Shown: piece after piece, positions 46,716 to 57,368 of the stretch
Layout of the letters: every line of letters starts with the position of its first letter
Position numbering within the stretch: position 1 is the first letter of the stretch
DNA from: Acanthosoma haemorrhoidale
Lineage: Eukaryota > Arthropoda > Insecta > Hemiptera > Acanthosomatidae
Reading direction: 5' to 3'
Assembly: GCA_930367205.1 (NCBI GenBank)
Contig: OV884011.1
Coordinates: 109,359,139 to 109,423,138, forward strand
Length of the DNA: 64,000 bases
Made by a program: the position numbers and the translations under genes
The notes under the pieces: generated by a model
Databases searched by the model: none
The model's input: the letters and a program-made list of their open reading frames with translations, nothing else
What the model was told of the DNA's origin: nothing

Positions 46716-47506
46716 TTTATGCTGTGCTAACTACTTCACCACGAATAAATAGAAATTACCCTCTTCTCGGACCAGAAAATAGCCACCTACCTTTCCATAT
46801 TTTATCAACAAATCTTCGGCATCCGTATAGATATTGTCCGTATATAGTTCACATCCCGACACGGGCGTAGCTCACTAGGGGCGCGGGCATAGCCCGGCCT
46901 CTGATTGGTCAAAATAACTGCCATAGGATTGGCCGAAATAAAATACTCTCTCATTTGAGTAGGCAGGAATGACCTGAGGCAGAAATCCTAAGCTTTTCAG
47001 ACAGTCGGAATCAGACACTTGAAACGAAAGTGTCATTGCAGAAAGGGAGCTGTCTTTCTGCAATGACACTTGTTGCTCTGATTTTCTTATTTAATTACCT
47101 CAGCACCTCTTTTTTCTAACCTTGCTATGTTTTAGTCCGGCGTTGTCAGACTCCACACCTTCCTAGTGGGATTCTGTGCCTTCGTCTCAATAAAATTATC
47201 ACATCCTAGGAAGAGATCCCTTTCATCTTCGACAATCTCTGGGGTCTACAAAATGTACCTAGTAGCGTCTTCCCCAGCGGTCAAGTGGGCCTCTTTCCGG
47301 TTCACACTCGCCTTCGGGATCCGCACCGTTCCCCCCCCCCCTATCCTTCCTGAGGAAGAACCTCATACGGGGTGTAATACTTTACCTCTTCTCCTGAACA
47401 GAGTACACTGTCGGGGCACACCTTTTAAGATCTTATGGAGTCAGATCACTAAACAAATACGAATTAAGCTGCCCCCCAACTAGGCCACCAGCAAAAGTCG
47501 AAGACC
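46716..47506 (+). repeat. LTR-like repeat A
   Basis: About 790 bp similar to the reverse complement of 48143-48812. Shared landmarks in order: ACGAATAAATAGAA, CAGAAAATAGCC/CAGAAAACACCC, AAATCTTCGGC, GGGCATAGCCCGG, ACAGTCGGAA-CAGACACTTG, TTCTTATTTAATTACCTC, GTCCGGCGTT, AATGTACCTAGTAGCGTCT, CTCTTTCCGGTT, GGGGCACA-CTT-TAAGATCTT and CCAGCAAA. Upstream of GGGCATAGCC one frame reads INRNYPLLGPENSHLPFHIL in A and INRSYPFLGPENTRLRFHIL in B, so both units start in what looks like the end of a coding region. A promoter-like stretch and a polyadenylation-like signal follow. This suggests the 3' end and LTR of a retrotransposon; no internal domain was identified. Confidence 0.6.
47028..47071 (+). repeat. 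Perfect 18-bp hairpin in repeat A
   Basis: AAGTGTCATTGCAGAAAG (47028-47045) pairs fully with 47054-47071 around an 8-nt loop. Repeat B has a CT-rich run instead at this place (48606-48630). Confidence 0.9.
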
Positions 47507-47769
47507 ACAGATTTATCTCTTCCTCTCGACCACCGGGCAGTAGCGTTGGCACTTGGCCAAATGTTTGAATGACATAATGAGATGGAATTAAAATTTATCA
47601 TAAATCAAAATGATTGATATTGGCTAGCTATAAAATTATTTCAAAAATACAACGGTTTCCTCTAAAGATGTGATAGAGTCCGAGTCCTACCCGAAAACGT
47701 AGTTCTTGCGAGCTTTCGACCTCTTATACCTAATACTCCTGAACCCAGTACTCTCCATTTAGCGGGGAC

Positions 47770-48045
47770 TCATCTGCGATCATTTATATCTATCCGTTGC
47801 CTCCTGGAGTTTCTTAATATAACTTTTATTTTTACATTAAGCTCCCATGTCAGGGTCAAACACATATAACAAAGAATATTGGAACTCCCCCAATCTTCAA
47901 TTCCGTAGGACCAGGTAGGTTGGAGTATAGGTGTGTGAATCAATCTCTTGTGTTCTGTTATTTTTGAAAGATTTTCCAAGAGGCGGAGAAGTAGTTTGAA
48001 TCGTCCATTAGGTTCTAATTGTTTGGAAATGATGATAGGACCCAC
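47770..48045 (-). pseudogene. Jockey-type RT fragment between repeats A and B
   Basis: Ninety-one open codons on the minus strand. Residues 15-60 (LKLLLRLLENLSKITEHKRL-type pattern, then TPILQPTWSYGIEDWGSSN) match the thumb region of J1-like RTs (LYRLLQRTSHLSIENKLLIY, then ILKPIWTYGIELWGTAKKSN). It is a distant relative of J1, not a copy of it, and has lost both ends. Confidence 0.65.
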
Positions 48046-48142
48046 TCCACTTTTATAAGTCTTAGATAAGGTGGTCTGGGATTAAACAGGGGTGGTTTGG
48101 TTGAACAGCAGTACTGGAGGACAGGGCGACCTGTCAGGGTCC

Positions 48143-48812
48143 CTTTGACCTTTGCTGGCGGCTTAATTTGTATTTAGTTTATTGATCTGACTCCACAAGA
48201 TCTTAGAAGATGTGCCCCGATAGTTCAATATGTTTAGGAAAAGAGGTCTAGGACAGCTATTATAGGTAGTTTACGTGGTCTTTGAATGACCACAAATTCA
48301 CACTCGGTATTGAAGGGTAGTCAAAAAACCGTCCGGATCCCAAAGCCGAGTGTCAACCGGAAAGAGGCAGACTGGATCGTTGGGGGAGACGCTACTAGGT
48401 ACATTTGGTAGGGCTCCAGAGATCGTCGTCTGTATGAAAGGAATCCCTTCCAGGGATATACTAGTTTTAGCGAGATCAAGACAGATAATCCCACTAGAAA
48501 AATTTTGGGCCTGAGAACGCCGGACCAATAAACATAGGAAGGTTAGGAAAGAGAGGTGCAGAGGTAATTAAATAAGAAAGCCATGGAGTAGAGAAACAAG
48601 CGCCGTGCAGAGAGAGAGAGCAGTGTTCCCTCCAAGTGTCTGGTTCCGACTGTGTGAAAAAGCTCAGAATTTCTGCCTTATATAAGCGGGTGAGAGACCG
48701 GGCTATGCCCGCCGAAGATTTTTTCATAAAATATGGAAACGCAGGCGGGTGTTTTCTGGTCCAAGAAAAGGGTAACTTCTATTTATTCGTAATGAAGAAG
48801 TTGGCACAACAC
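48143..48812 (-). repeat. LTR-like repeat B
   Basis: Inverted partner of repeat A. It has a good TATA box on the minus strand (CTTATATAAGGCAG, near 48680) and AATAAA near 48188, followed by the shared end CCGCCAGCAAAGGTC. This promoter-to-polyadenylation layout supports an LTR. It lacks the roughly 60-bp block and the hairpin that A has. The spacer between A and B is 636 bp. Confidence 0.6.
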
Positions 48813-48933
48813 TCCATTTGGAGATCCAAGATCGGCGAAGCTTCTGAAGCGAGTGTGGGGTCTGGATTGGAAGAGAGGATGGATGAGTCGTCAGTGAATT
48901 CATAGGGAGAAGTTGAAGGAGTCGGCATATCAA
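48724..48933 (-). pseudogene. Short ORF overlapping the start of repeat B
   Basis: Open for 69 codons, ending LGPENTRLRFHIL at a stop inside repeat B. The last 28 residues are shared with repeat A (YPLLGPENSHLPFHIL). It could be the C-terminus of the last gene of an LTR retrotransposon; the first 40 residues have no visible domain. Confidence 0.3.
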
Positions 48934-48990
48934 ACGAGTACAGACATTTTAAACGTTAAATAAAAAACCAACCTCTTAATGTTTTAATTA

Positions 48991-48996
48991 TTTATT
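48991..48996 (-). terminator. Polyadenylation signal of the Elongin-C-like gene
   Basis: AATAAA on the minus strand about 15 nt after the stop codon at 49011-49013. Confidence 0.6.
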
Positions 48997-49010
48997 GAAA
49001 TTTTCAATAG

Positions 49011-49505
49011 CTAGCATGCAGAACACGTTTGCTTCTTGATGACCGCTGGTATTACAGGCGATTTGTTTGACTCCACCAGTGACTTGGTTGCTTTCAAGAC
49101 CTTATAGTGAAGTCCTGGACAGGTGATGAAGCCAGGTCGATCCATATAGTCTCCGTACTTGTACTTCCAGTGGAGGTATTTGCAACAGACGCTCATCACG
49201 TAGGGGTCGACGCAGTGGAAGCTCATCTGGTCCGGGACAGAACTCCCGAGGGAGAAGTGGCAGATGTTGTTCAAGAACTGGCTCACGTCCAAAAAGCGGC
49301 GGTAAATGTCTTTCTTGATGACGAACTTGAACTCATCAGCTGCCGTGAGCACGACCCATCCGGAAGCACTGTCGATCCAAACTTTGGGCTTGCTGTCCAA
49401 CAGCGATGAGGAGACTTTCCGAAGGAAAGGTAACAGTCTGAACCTTAGGGAACGGCTTTGGATCAGATCTAAATCCCAATCTTGGAAGGGTAAGTCATTA
49501 TTCAT
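49011..49505 (-). CDS. Divergent Elongin-C/Skp1-like protein (BTB/POZ fold), intronless
   Basis: Intact 164-codon ORF with balanced, GC-richer codon use than its surroundings. Residues about 44-62 (WIDSASGWVVLTAADEFKF, then VIKKD) match the first strands of Elongin-C (VKLISSDGHEFIVKRE). Residues about 96-115 (MSFHCVDPYVMSVCCKYLHW, then KYKYGD) match its [20 protein letters not shown]. The following FITCPGLHYKVLKATKSLVE takes the place of the helix that ends Elongin-C. Elongin-C bridges Elongin-B and SOCS/VHL-box proteins to Cullin ubiquitin ligases. There is an N-terminal extension of about 45 residues, and the C-terminal 20 residues (ending KKQTCSAC) extend beyond Elongin-C. The start is the ATG at 49505; a TATA-like CTATAAG lies about 25 nt upstream and AATAAA follows the stop. 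The lack of introns suggests an old retrocopy under selection. The family call is by eye. Confidence 0.5.
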   Translation of the reverse strand: MNNDLPFQDWDLDLIQSRSLRFRLLPFLRKVSSSLLDSKPKVWIDSASGWVVLTAADEFKFVIKKDIYRRFLDVSQFLNNICHFSLGSSVPDQMSFHCVDPYVMSVCCKYLHWKYKYGDYMDRPGFITCPGLHYKVLKATKSLVESNKSPVIPAVIKKQTCSAC

Positions 49506-50854
49506 TATATCTACTAACTTATAGGTTCAAGCATATGATAAAATACATTTTAAAGAATAAAATAGCCACTATGGCGAACTCATGTGACATTTGAACAAAA
49601 CAAATTAACATATTAGACTATTTTGCGTATCCGCGAGTTTTTTTTTTTTCACATTTAAAAATTTAGTTAATTTAATACTAGTAGATCCAATGTCCATTTT
49701 TATTTTTAATCTAATCTTTTTATCTTTTTACTGATTAATTATTTGTTATCGTCTAAATATTTATATAAAATGAAAGAAAAAACTTTATTCTGGGACATTG
49801 TTCCCTAAGAATAACATGAAGAACATAATAGGAATGTCTAGCTCACAAAAAAAACATTTTACAGATTTAATGAACTTATGAATAATACTATATACTTTAC
49901 ATATATAGTTTCGTTGTGCTATGGCTGTGTACATATGTGATAACTAAAAAAACTAACAGCAAAAATTAAAACAAAAATGAAAAAACTAAATAATTGAAAC
50001 ATAGAAATTATCACTAAGTGGAAAGAGCATGGAAGGGATGGATGAAAAATAAATAAACAGAATAATAACTATGAATTATGAATCATTAGTTTGGAGAGAG
50101 ATAAGAAACTGGTCTCGATTTAAAGATTGGAGAGTTGATGATCGACGAATATCGATGGGAATAAAGTTCCAATGGTTTGTGACACGTATAAGAAAAGAAC
50201 AGTACACGATAAATAATAGTATTGGGGGATTTGATCGCTGATTTGAATTGGAGGAAGTCGTGAAGGTAAGGGTGCTTTTTTGTCATTATAGTATTGAAGA
50301 GGAGAGATTTAAGGAAGTATTGACGACGGGCAGAAGGATACAGCCATCCCTAACTCGGAGTAGTGCCTCGAAATGCGACAGTCCCTGGGGCTCCCGAGTA
50401 TATATCTAAAAATATACGATTCATCAGCCGCTTTATTCCGAGTGATGAAAAAAGTGGTTTTGGTTGGACAAGAGGGACAGAGTAGCGATGAACATAAAGT
50501 AAGAATTAAGGTCGTTGGGAGAAATGTGGCATACCGGAGAGGCGTTTGGTTTAATGAGAGAAAATGTGCAGAGGTCCCATTTGGAGCGAGAGTTCGTTGC
50601 AGAAGAATAACGAATATAAATGTAATTAACATAAACATGGAGGCAAATAAAGAAGAAGTAATTTGAGATTGATGAAGTTGCACCGTAGACACGTCATGGG
50701 TTCGAGGCGATTCGGGGTAGGTTGGTCTATTTCCAAGAAATGTCGGTAAATGCTTCATCAAAAGCTTGTGCATCAGGCAGACGACCTGAGTACACACGTT
50801 CATACGACTTGTTTGAATTTGTAGAAGTAATTTTCAAGTAGTTTATAATGATGT
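49506..50854. other. Unassigned segment with long open frames
   Basis: Overlapping open stretches occur at 50309-50803 (minus) and 50373-50666 (plus). Neither shows a domain I know. The GC-richer block 50320-50790 could be an unknown element. Confidence 0.35.
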
Positions 50855-51195
50855 TTTTGGATGTGTAAGAGGCAGAACCTATTATGTGGAAACCACAACA
50901 TCAAGGGCATAAAGATAGGAACCAGGTATATGATGCATGAAAGCGTATTCAAAATGATGTTAGTATGGAGTGTTCTTTGAAAGAACTTAAAAAAGAAGAA
51001 ACAACATATGATTGCTACTTTCAGGAAGTTGGCAATGAAAACAAAAAACAGTAGAACTGGGGTAGAACAGCTAGCCCCAAACGAATTATATAAGCCAGAA
51101 TGGTTTGCTTACAATAAAATTGCATCATTTCAGCACTCTGTCTACACACCAAGGCGAACTAAAACTACTGACATTAGCACATATGGTCATTTATT
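50855..51195 (+). pseudogene. MADF-domain protein remnant
   Basis: Decayed MADF (Myb/SANT-like DNA-binding) domain. One frame from about 50875 reads EPIMWKPQHQGHKDRNQVYD, then a TGA where a Trp is expected, then KRIQNDV and CSLKELKK. This is the first half: L-W-P-H--YK-R----AW--I. A one-base shift leads to MIATFRKLAMKTKNSRTGVE and ELYKPEWFAYNKIASFQHSV, then TPRRTKTTD (51008-51180), which fits the third helix and the W-Y----FL pattern. In arthropods many such domains belong to PIF/Harbinger transposons or to expanded host transcription-factor families. No Harbinger transposase was found next to it. Confidence 0.6.
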
Positions 51196-51199
51196 TTAT

Positions 51200-54100
51200 T
51201 AAATTACTCACCACTCAACAGAACATAACCCACTGCAGACATGCTACTTCCTTGTCACTGTCCTATTAGCAAAATTGATTCATTTAGAACAAAGAAACAA
51301 ATGAAACTGAAGAAAGCACTTCTGGCACTGGCATCTAGAGTTCCTCTCTCACGAAAATCCATAAAACCATAGTTAATATGCATATTTTTCTACCTAGTTC
51401 TCTAAAAAATAGTCCTGACCAAGAAGATCTAATTAGTTAGAAACCTGACCTTCCTGAAACCGGCCTGTTAGGCACCATAAGCATTCTGTAATGAAAAGAT
51501 GTTTTTAGCAAAAAATATTGGACATAATCTTGTAGGGAGAAAAAAGTAGTGAAGTTCCTCTATAATTTTCACAGTTGAGGGGGTACTCCCTGCTTGAGAA
51601 TAGAGCATCTGACAATTTTGCACCATTCTTCATCTATATTTTTTTACCAGATGGACATTGATATTGCGGTCTCTCAACTGTTATGTTCACGTTCATGTTT
51701 ACTATGCACAATAAGCAGGGTTACATTAAATGTGTGTTATTTGTTTGCCCATGAGACTACTATTTATTATCAGACTATATTATGTAATACATTTTGATAC
51801 TCTACCCAAAATTACACATTAAATAATTAACTCTTAATCATAATTTATTTTTAATGTCATTGCAACATCAAATGGGAATTAGTGCCTCTGGCTCGAACAG
51901 CTATCTGAACCTATAGTCAGAAACAGTGTTGAAAACAGATATATTTCAATTTTGAATAAAACATACATTGATAAATCTATGTAATAAATAAATTAACAAA
52001 TAAAAAAAAATTGTTTATTTGGGTCTAAACACTCTATTCACTCCACTTTATATTTATTGTCATATTTGCACTCAAGGTGACAGAAATGCTGGTTAGAAAT
52101 TATTTACAAATACCATAGCGACAAGTGTGAGCCACCTGGTTAGGATACTTTTTCAACTAATTAAGTTTAAAAATGATGAGCTCAAGCCTGAATGCCCTAG
52201 GCAATGATGGGTAAAAAAAGGAATTGAAAAATAAAATAAAATATTAAAACTAAAATAAATTTGAAATCATTAATATAATATTTGTCTGCCGAGACAATTG
52301 CCTCAAAGACCTCTGTAATGGTAGACAAATATATTAAATGAAAACAGGGCAACCCTATAGAAAATAGCCATGAAAATGATAACCATTCTGGGCTAGTTCC
52401 AGTAAAGCCCCAAAAACGAAAGAAAATAATTCAAATTCTTAAAGGGTGCGAATATTTTTTAAATATAACAAATTAACAGTGATGTTAAAAGAGACATAGA
52501 TTTATATTAATGCACACATATTTTTTCAATAAAAAGGTTAAATATTCTATTAAATTATAATTGCCATTAGTTGCAAGAAGTTGGGATTATATTTTATGTT
52601 ACTATATTGTTTTCAGACCATCATTTTTTTTTTTTTAACACACCCAACATTGATGATACCTCAATGATATCAGATGACATCCTGATGAAGTTAATCCCAA
52701 CAGCTACAAGCACAAACTGAAATCGCAAGTGGAGTTCAGTTTAAAATAGAATTTTGGCACTAACGCCAAGAAAATATTCAACTCAATGGAAACTGAAGTA
52801 AATATTTACAATATACTTAAATCATATAAGTAAGTTTAACTTTTAAAAAGTGTAAATGAAAATATTTTTTCTGAAGGAGATGGGTCTGGGTCAAGGTTTT
52901 TTGAGCTTAATAAGAAGAAATGAGTAGCTAATCCGCTTCGGAAAAACTGAAATAAGGTTTGGTGGTTAATAAACTAGCACCAAGCCACCTAGCTCTTCAA
53001 TATGATCTACTCGAATTGTAAGCCTTGTCTCGTTGGAGGAGTTATGTTAAGAATATATAAAAATTCAAGGCAAATGTGATGCACGCATAATTAATGGTTT
53101 CCAACTAATTCAATGGCAGTTTTATTGACTTTTTGTACTTACAATACATATCTTTAATTTAATACCCTATTCGGCATGGCAGAAAAATGAAATCACTGGT
53201 TTTCATGGCACTGCTTTTATTTCACCATCAAATGGAAGTATCACAAAATATTATATCTCTTAGATAAAGGGGTTCCAGAAGGAAAATGAGATTATATTTA
53301 ATTGTAATAATAATACACAATGGATCCAATTTAAGTGTAATGTTTACATCCTCATAAAAACAAGTTTTTGTAAATAAATAAAATGTTATCATATATATAA
53401 TCTTCAACTATCTTGATAAAGAATAGCAATTCTATAAAATAATAAAAACATTTTGTAACATTCTCCTGCAAAGGTATTGAGAACATATGCTGATTTTATA
53501 TTATCAAGGTCATATTGAAAAGTTATATAACTACAGGCAGATAATCCTAACTTCACTGTACTGCTAATAATCAGTATCAATAATACCACTTATTCTTTAG
53601 TATGTATGGTCCCTCTCTTCTCTGTAACTGATAATTATCAATAATAATATACAAATAACATAAATATACATAAAATCAGGACAAAAGATCTTAAGTGGTC
53701 AATTGAAAGTAATAAATTAATTTTACAATTAATGATAATTACTTATAAATAATCTGATAGCTAGAGAAACTGAAATGATAGAATTTGCATAACATTATTA
53801 ATTGTATTAACTTTCTGATTATTGAATTCAAAAATTTAGTGAAAGACAAAAGGAAAAATCAAGTAAATAATTATTAATAAAATAAAAATTACATTGACAA
53901 AGGGGCAATGCTTAGCATAGAACCTCCCTATGTCAGTTTGAGCCCTGAGTATATACTATATTTTTCCTTGGGCCAGAAATTATTAAAACAGTGGGATTAC
54001 GTAATTCAACTAACGATTGTAACATCAAGTAAATACTATCACTTCTTAAAATAATGGCAAGTCATTATTGGTGTTTACCATTTCAATAAATGAGTAAAGA

Positions 54101-54960
54101 GTGTACTATATTTATAACTAAATACTAAAATATAGACTGACTAAACATTTGTTAACAAATAAATTATGTACTTTCAAAATTATGATGGACCTATGATTTG
54201 GGTTTGATAAAGTAAATGATTTTTAACAAATATCTAGTGAGTTAAATATACATATATACCTTGAATTATCTTGAGAATGGTACGGCCGATAACTTTATCG
54301 ACTTTAATGATGAAGCCTTACAACTGGGGCAGCTTTCTTGACCAACATTAAAGCAGGACACTTTAAAAATGGCCGGGAAGGTCAAAATAGTAAGGTTCGT
54401 CATTCTGCCACAAGGAGCGGATGGCACGTGAAGGGGGGATGTTATGGAACGTTAAAATATTGTATTAGATCCAACCGTTCCTCCTCTGCCAGCTTCCCTC
54501 AAGCGTTCCAGCTCCACATAGCTCCGAGTTTTAATTCAACTGTTTTACTAACTCTTCACTAGTCCTCGTATTTTATTTACTTTTAAAAATAAAATCACAC
54601 ATCTCAATGCTGGAATTCATAAGTATCAATATCTTATTTTGTATAAAAAAAAAAAATGTACTGTAAAACGTTGCAAAAAAAAAAAAAATATATATATATT
54701 AATGATGGTAGAAGGCTTTATTATTTAAAAATTCAACCAACCAATTAATTGCATACAATCCACTGGAATCAGCACAACCGACCAAAACACTATTTTTAAA
54801 TTGACTAACACATTTAATTTGAATTTAAATGACAATAATTAGAATAAAGTTTTGAAGGTTTAAAATCCTTTACGTTTTTATTAATTTTATAACTCTCCTA
54901 TCTTTTTTCGGTTTATCCACCAAAATTTAAAAATACTGTCAAACTTTTTTCTTTGAAAAA
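51200..54960. other. Unassigned AT-rich spacer
   Basis: No gene recognised in 3.7 kb. A GC-richer patch at 54270-54550 has CpGs and a donor-like CAAG/GTATAT on the minus strand near 54258, but no continuous coding frame; it might be a non-coding first exon. A12-A14 runs and a short TA repeat lie at 54640-54700. Confidence 0.45.
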
Positions 54961-54964
54961 TAAT

Positions 54965-55169
54965 AATGTTGCTGTCGGGCTCAGTTGACTGAGTATCCCC
55001 AAAGTTTGACCCCAAAGTGGGGAGGAGACGCCCGCCGCGGGCTAGGAGCACTACAACCTCTTAGCCGCCGTCCGGCGAGCGCCCAGTAAGAGATAAGGCG
55101 GCCGGACCTGTGGTCTTTCAGCGCCAGTGCAGAGAGAGAGAAGTGTTCAAGGTGCCGGTTTGTTTCTGA
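54965..55169. other. CpG-rich island with self-complementary stretches
   Basis: Strongly GC- and CpG-rich within very AT-rich DNA. Contains CCCCAAAGT-TTGA-CCCCAAAGTGGGG, GCCCGCCGCGGGC and a pair GCCGCCGTCCGG / GGCGGCCGGAC. Its right part (GTGCAGAGAGAGAGAAGTGTTCAAGG, 55134-55159, given here in overlapping pieces: GTGCAGAGAGAGAGAAG, GAAGTGTTC) resembles 48609-48640 in repeat B, so it is probably part of a related LTR or 5' region. Confidence 0.35.
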
Positions 55170-55183
55170 CTGACCTCTGTTTT

Positions 55184-55478
55184 GTTTTTTTCCAAATCCC
55201 CTTAAAATAAAAATGACAAAACTTTTATGTACTAGAGATTCTTAGGCGAATCTATTAACATATTACATTTTATATGACCTGTACCATCGGTACATTCTAT
55301 ACAAGGTCTGAATCGGTATAAAAGTTATGTAATCAATACAAGTACAATGATACACAATGTACTTGGCTTCATTGACAAGAATCTACAAGGTGATGGGGCT
55401 CACCTTTTGATCACAACAAAAGAAAACTTAAAAACTAACTTACATACTAATTGTTAACCTAAATTTTCCCCAACATTT
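55184..55478 (-). mobile_element. J2 3'-end insertion with target duplication
   Basis: Minus-strand copy of the end of J2: the last codons (TTGGGGAAAATTTAGG, compare 31236-31252), AATTAGTATGTAAGTTAG, the hairpin motif AGGTGAGCCCCATCACCTT near 55390, TAATAGATTCGCC, and AAGGGGATTTGG plus an A-rich tail. CTGACCTCTGTTTT (55170-55183) and CTGCCCTCTGTTTT (55479-55492) flank it with one mismatch. It sits at the 3' tail of the J2b element, so it landed after that one. Confidence 0.8.
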
Positions 55479-55723
55479 CTGCCCTCTGTTTTTTTAATAA
55501 CCTCTCTTTTTTGATATGCAATGAACAAAAAATAAATAATTTTTGATTTACATATTTCTGCTTATTCTGCATACACAGATGCATTCGAAGGGGGGCATAG
55601 CATAGATATAATACGTTTCTGTTTGATGTTAAAAAATCAATAACACGTACACTAAACTCGGCGATGAGGCTCACCTTCAGCTCGCAAAACACTAACACTA
55701 AAACCTAAACCTAGAACCTAAGA

Positions 55724-57124
55724 CTAAAGCGTTCCAACCGCGACAGCGTCCTTCCATCGATGGTGGAACGGAGCGGGGATTATCGTGTTGAACACCGGGT
55801 TTGTCAAGTATTGCAGGGAGTCCAAAAATTTGGTATGTCTACGTTGGATGTATTCATCCACCGTAGGCAGCTCAAAGATCTCGTGAAGCTCACTGTTGCT
55901 CCGCTGCTTGAATGAAGTATTTCTGACCACTTTCATCAGTATACCGTTTTGAAATTCTTGGAGTCGCCGAGCTGTCGTATACGGCAGATGACGAAAAAGC
56001 GGTGCACCATACAGCAGAGTAGGCCTGAGTATACTCTTGTAGATCAGTAGCTTGAGACGCAGTGATAGATTAGGGGAAGTCAATAAGTGCGTAAGCCGGT
56101 AAGACTTCGTGCGTGTTTGCTTCAACTTCTTCGTAAAATGGTTACTAATATGGAGATGTCTGTCCATTTTAATTCCCAGATATACTAGGTTGTTAGCTGG
56201 TGAATTTTCCTCCGTTCCTACTATGTAAATAGTAGGTAGTGGGCTTTTTCCCTTTTAGAAAGAGAAAATTACGCAGTCAGTCTTACCCACGTTTACAGAG
56301 ATATTGAGTCTCCCCAATCTCTCACTGATCTGGTTACAGGCTACTTCAGCCAGTCTTAGACCTACCTTTGCACTCATGCTACTACTGTACACCGCTATGT
56401 CATCTGCGAAAGCAGTAACTGTGGTATTTTTGTAACAAGCTCCGACAATCTCAGACGTGTATACGTTGAATAGAACAGGGGCTAAGACGGCTCCTTGGGG
56501 TACTCCACAGGTCAGTGGTACAGCTTCGGAGAAGCTATCACCCACCCGCACCCGCATCGATCTATTTTTCACGAAGCTAGCCATAATTGAATAGAGTTGT
56601 TCCGTGTATTCCCGGTCACAGAGCATTTGACACAGTGTCCCATGAGACACCGAGTCGAATGCTTAAGTGGAGTCAATGGAAATCATAGCCGTGGCTATGT
56701 TTCTATTCATATTATGGCTAGCTTCTGACTGTACCTTCAGAGCGGGGTTCTCTGTGCTCATACTGGATTGGAATCCAGTCTGCTCTGGCGGAATGATGTC
56801 GTTTTCCGAGCAGTAATCTTTGAGATAATTCAAAAGAATCTTCTCAAAAAGTTTTCCCATCTGAGGTAACAGGCTGATCGGGTGGTAGTGGGCTGGGTGA
56901 TCTCCGCTCTTGGCTGGCTTTAGTAAGTGGAACAAGATGGCTTGTTTCCATGTGTCAGGAAAGTACTGCAATCTTATACAAGAGTTGTATAAGTTTGCTA
57001 GTTGTACTATCCCTCTCCTCGGCCTTTGTTTGAACAGCACTGTTTGTATCCCGTCGTGGCCTGGTGCTCGGTTTCCCTGACACCGGCGAAGAATCGCCTT
57101 GAGCTTCTTCGGTGATACAAACAT
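55724..57124 (-). pseudogene. J2b ORF2, RT and C-terminal part
   Basis: Three open pieces in series. 57124-56663: MFVSPKKLKAILRRCQGNRA, then PISLLPQMGKLFEKILLNYL and TGFQSSMSTENP, closing at a TAA just before AFDSVSHG (a likely Gln-to-stop change in DSTQAFDS). 56650-56255: GVPQGAVLAPVLFNVYTSE and the catalytic FADDIAVYSS, closing at a stop in CVIFSF. 56167-55724: MDRHLHISNHFTKKLKQTR and the Jockey C-terminus ending HRWKDAVAVGTL. All catalytic residues are still present, so the copy died through scattered stops, not by deletion. Confidence 0.85.
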
Positions 57125-57368
57125 GTGGTTCTGTTCAGCATCTACCGGAGAAGGCCTGTGGTAGTATCCCGTCCTAGCCGTAATGTCCCTAGCGTAATGG
57201 TCGGCCAGTTTTGTTGCCTGTTGCTCAGCAGCCTTCGGGAAGACGGACAGTGGCTGCCTTGCCTTTTGTAGTCTTCAACAACTTCCAAAACTTTCTGTGA
57301 TCTCCGTGAGTGCTACGAAGTTTCCCATACCATTGCGCTGTTTTCCAGAGTTTCATCAAGCCCCGGAT

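Noticed and set aside
47329..47340. C12-like run and other homopolymers (also 36840-36850, 59562-59576)
   Set aside because: Simple homopolymer slippage or sequencing artefact is the easiest explanation.
50309..50803. 164-codon minus-strand frame and an overlapping 97-codon plus-strand frame
   Set aside because: No motif, no splice or poly(A) signals that favour either strand; kept only as an unassigned segment.
54240..54550. Possible ribosomal-protein-like peptide KVDKVIGRT on the minus strand
   Set aside because: The frame is closed by stops on both sides and only a few residues match.
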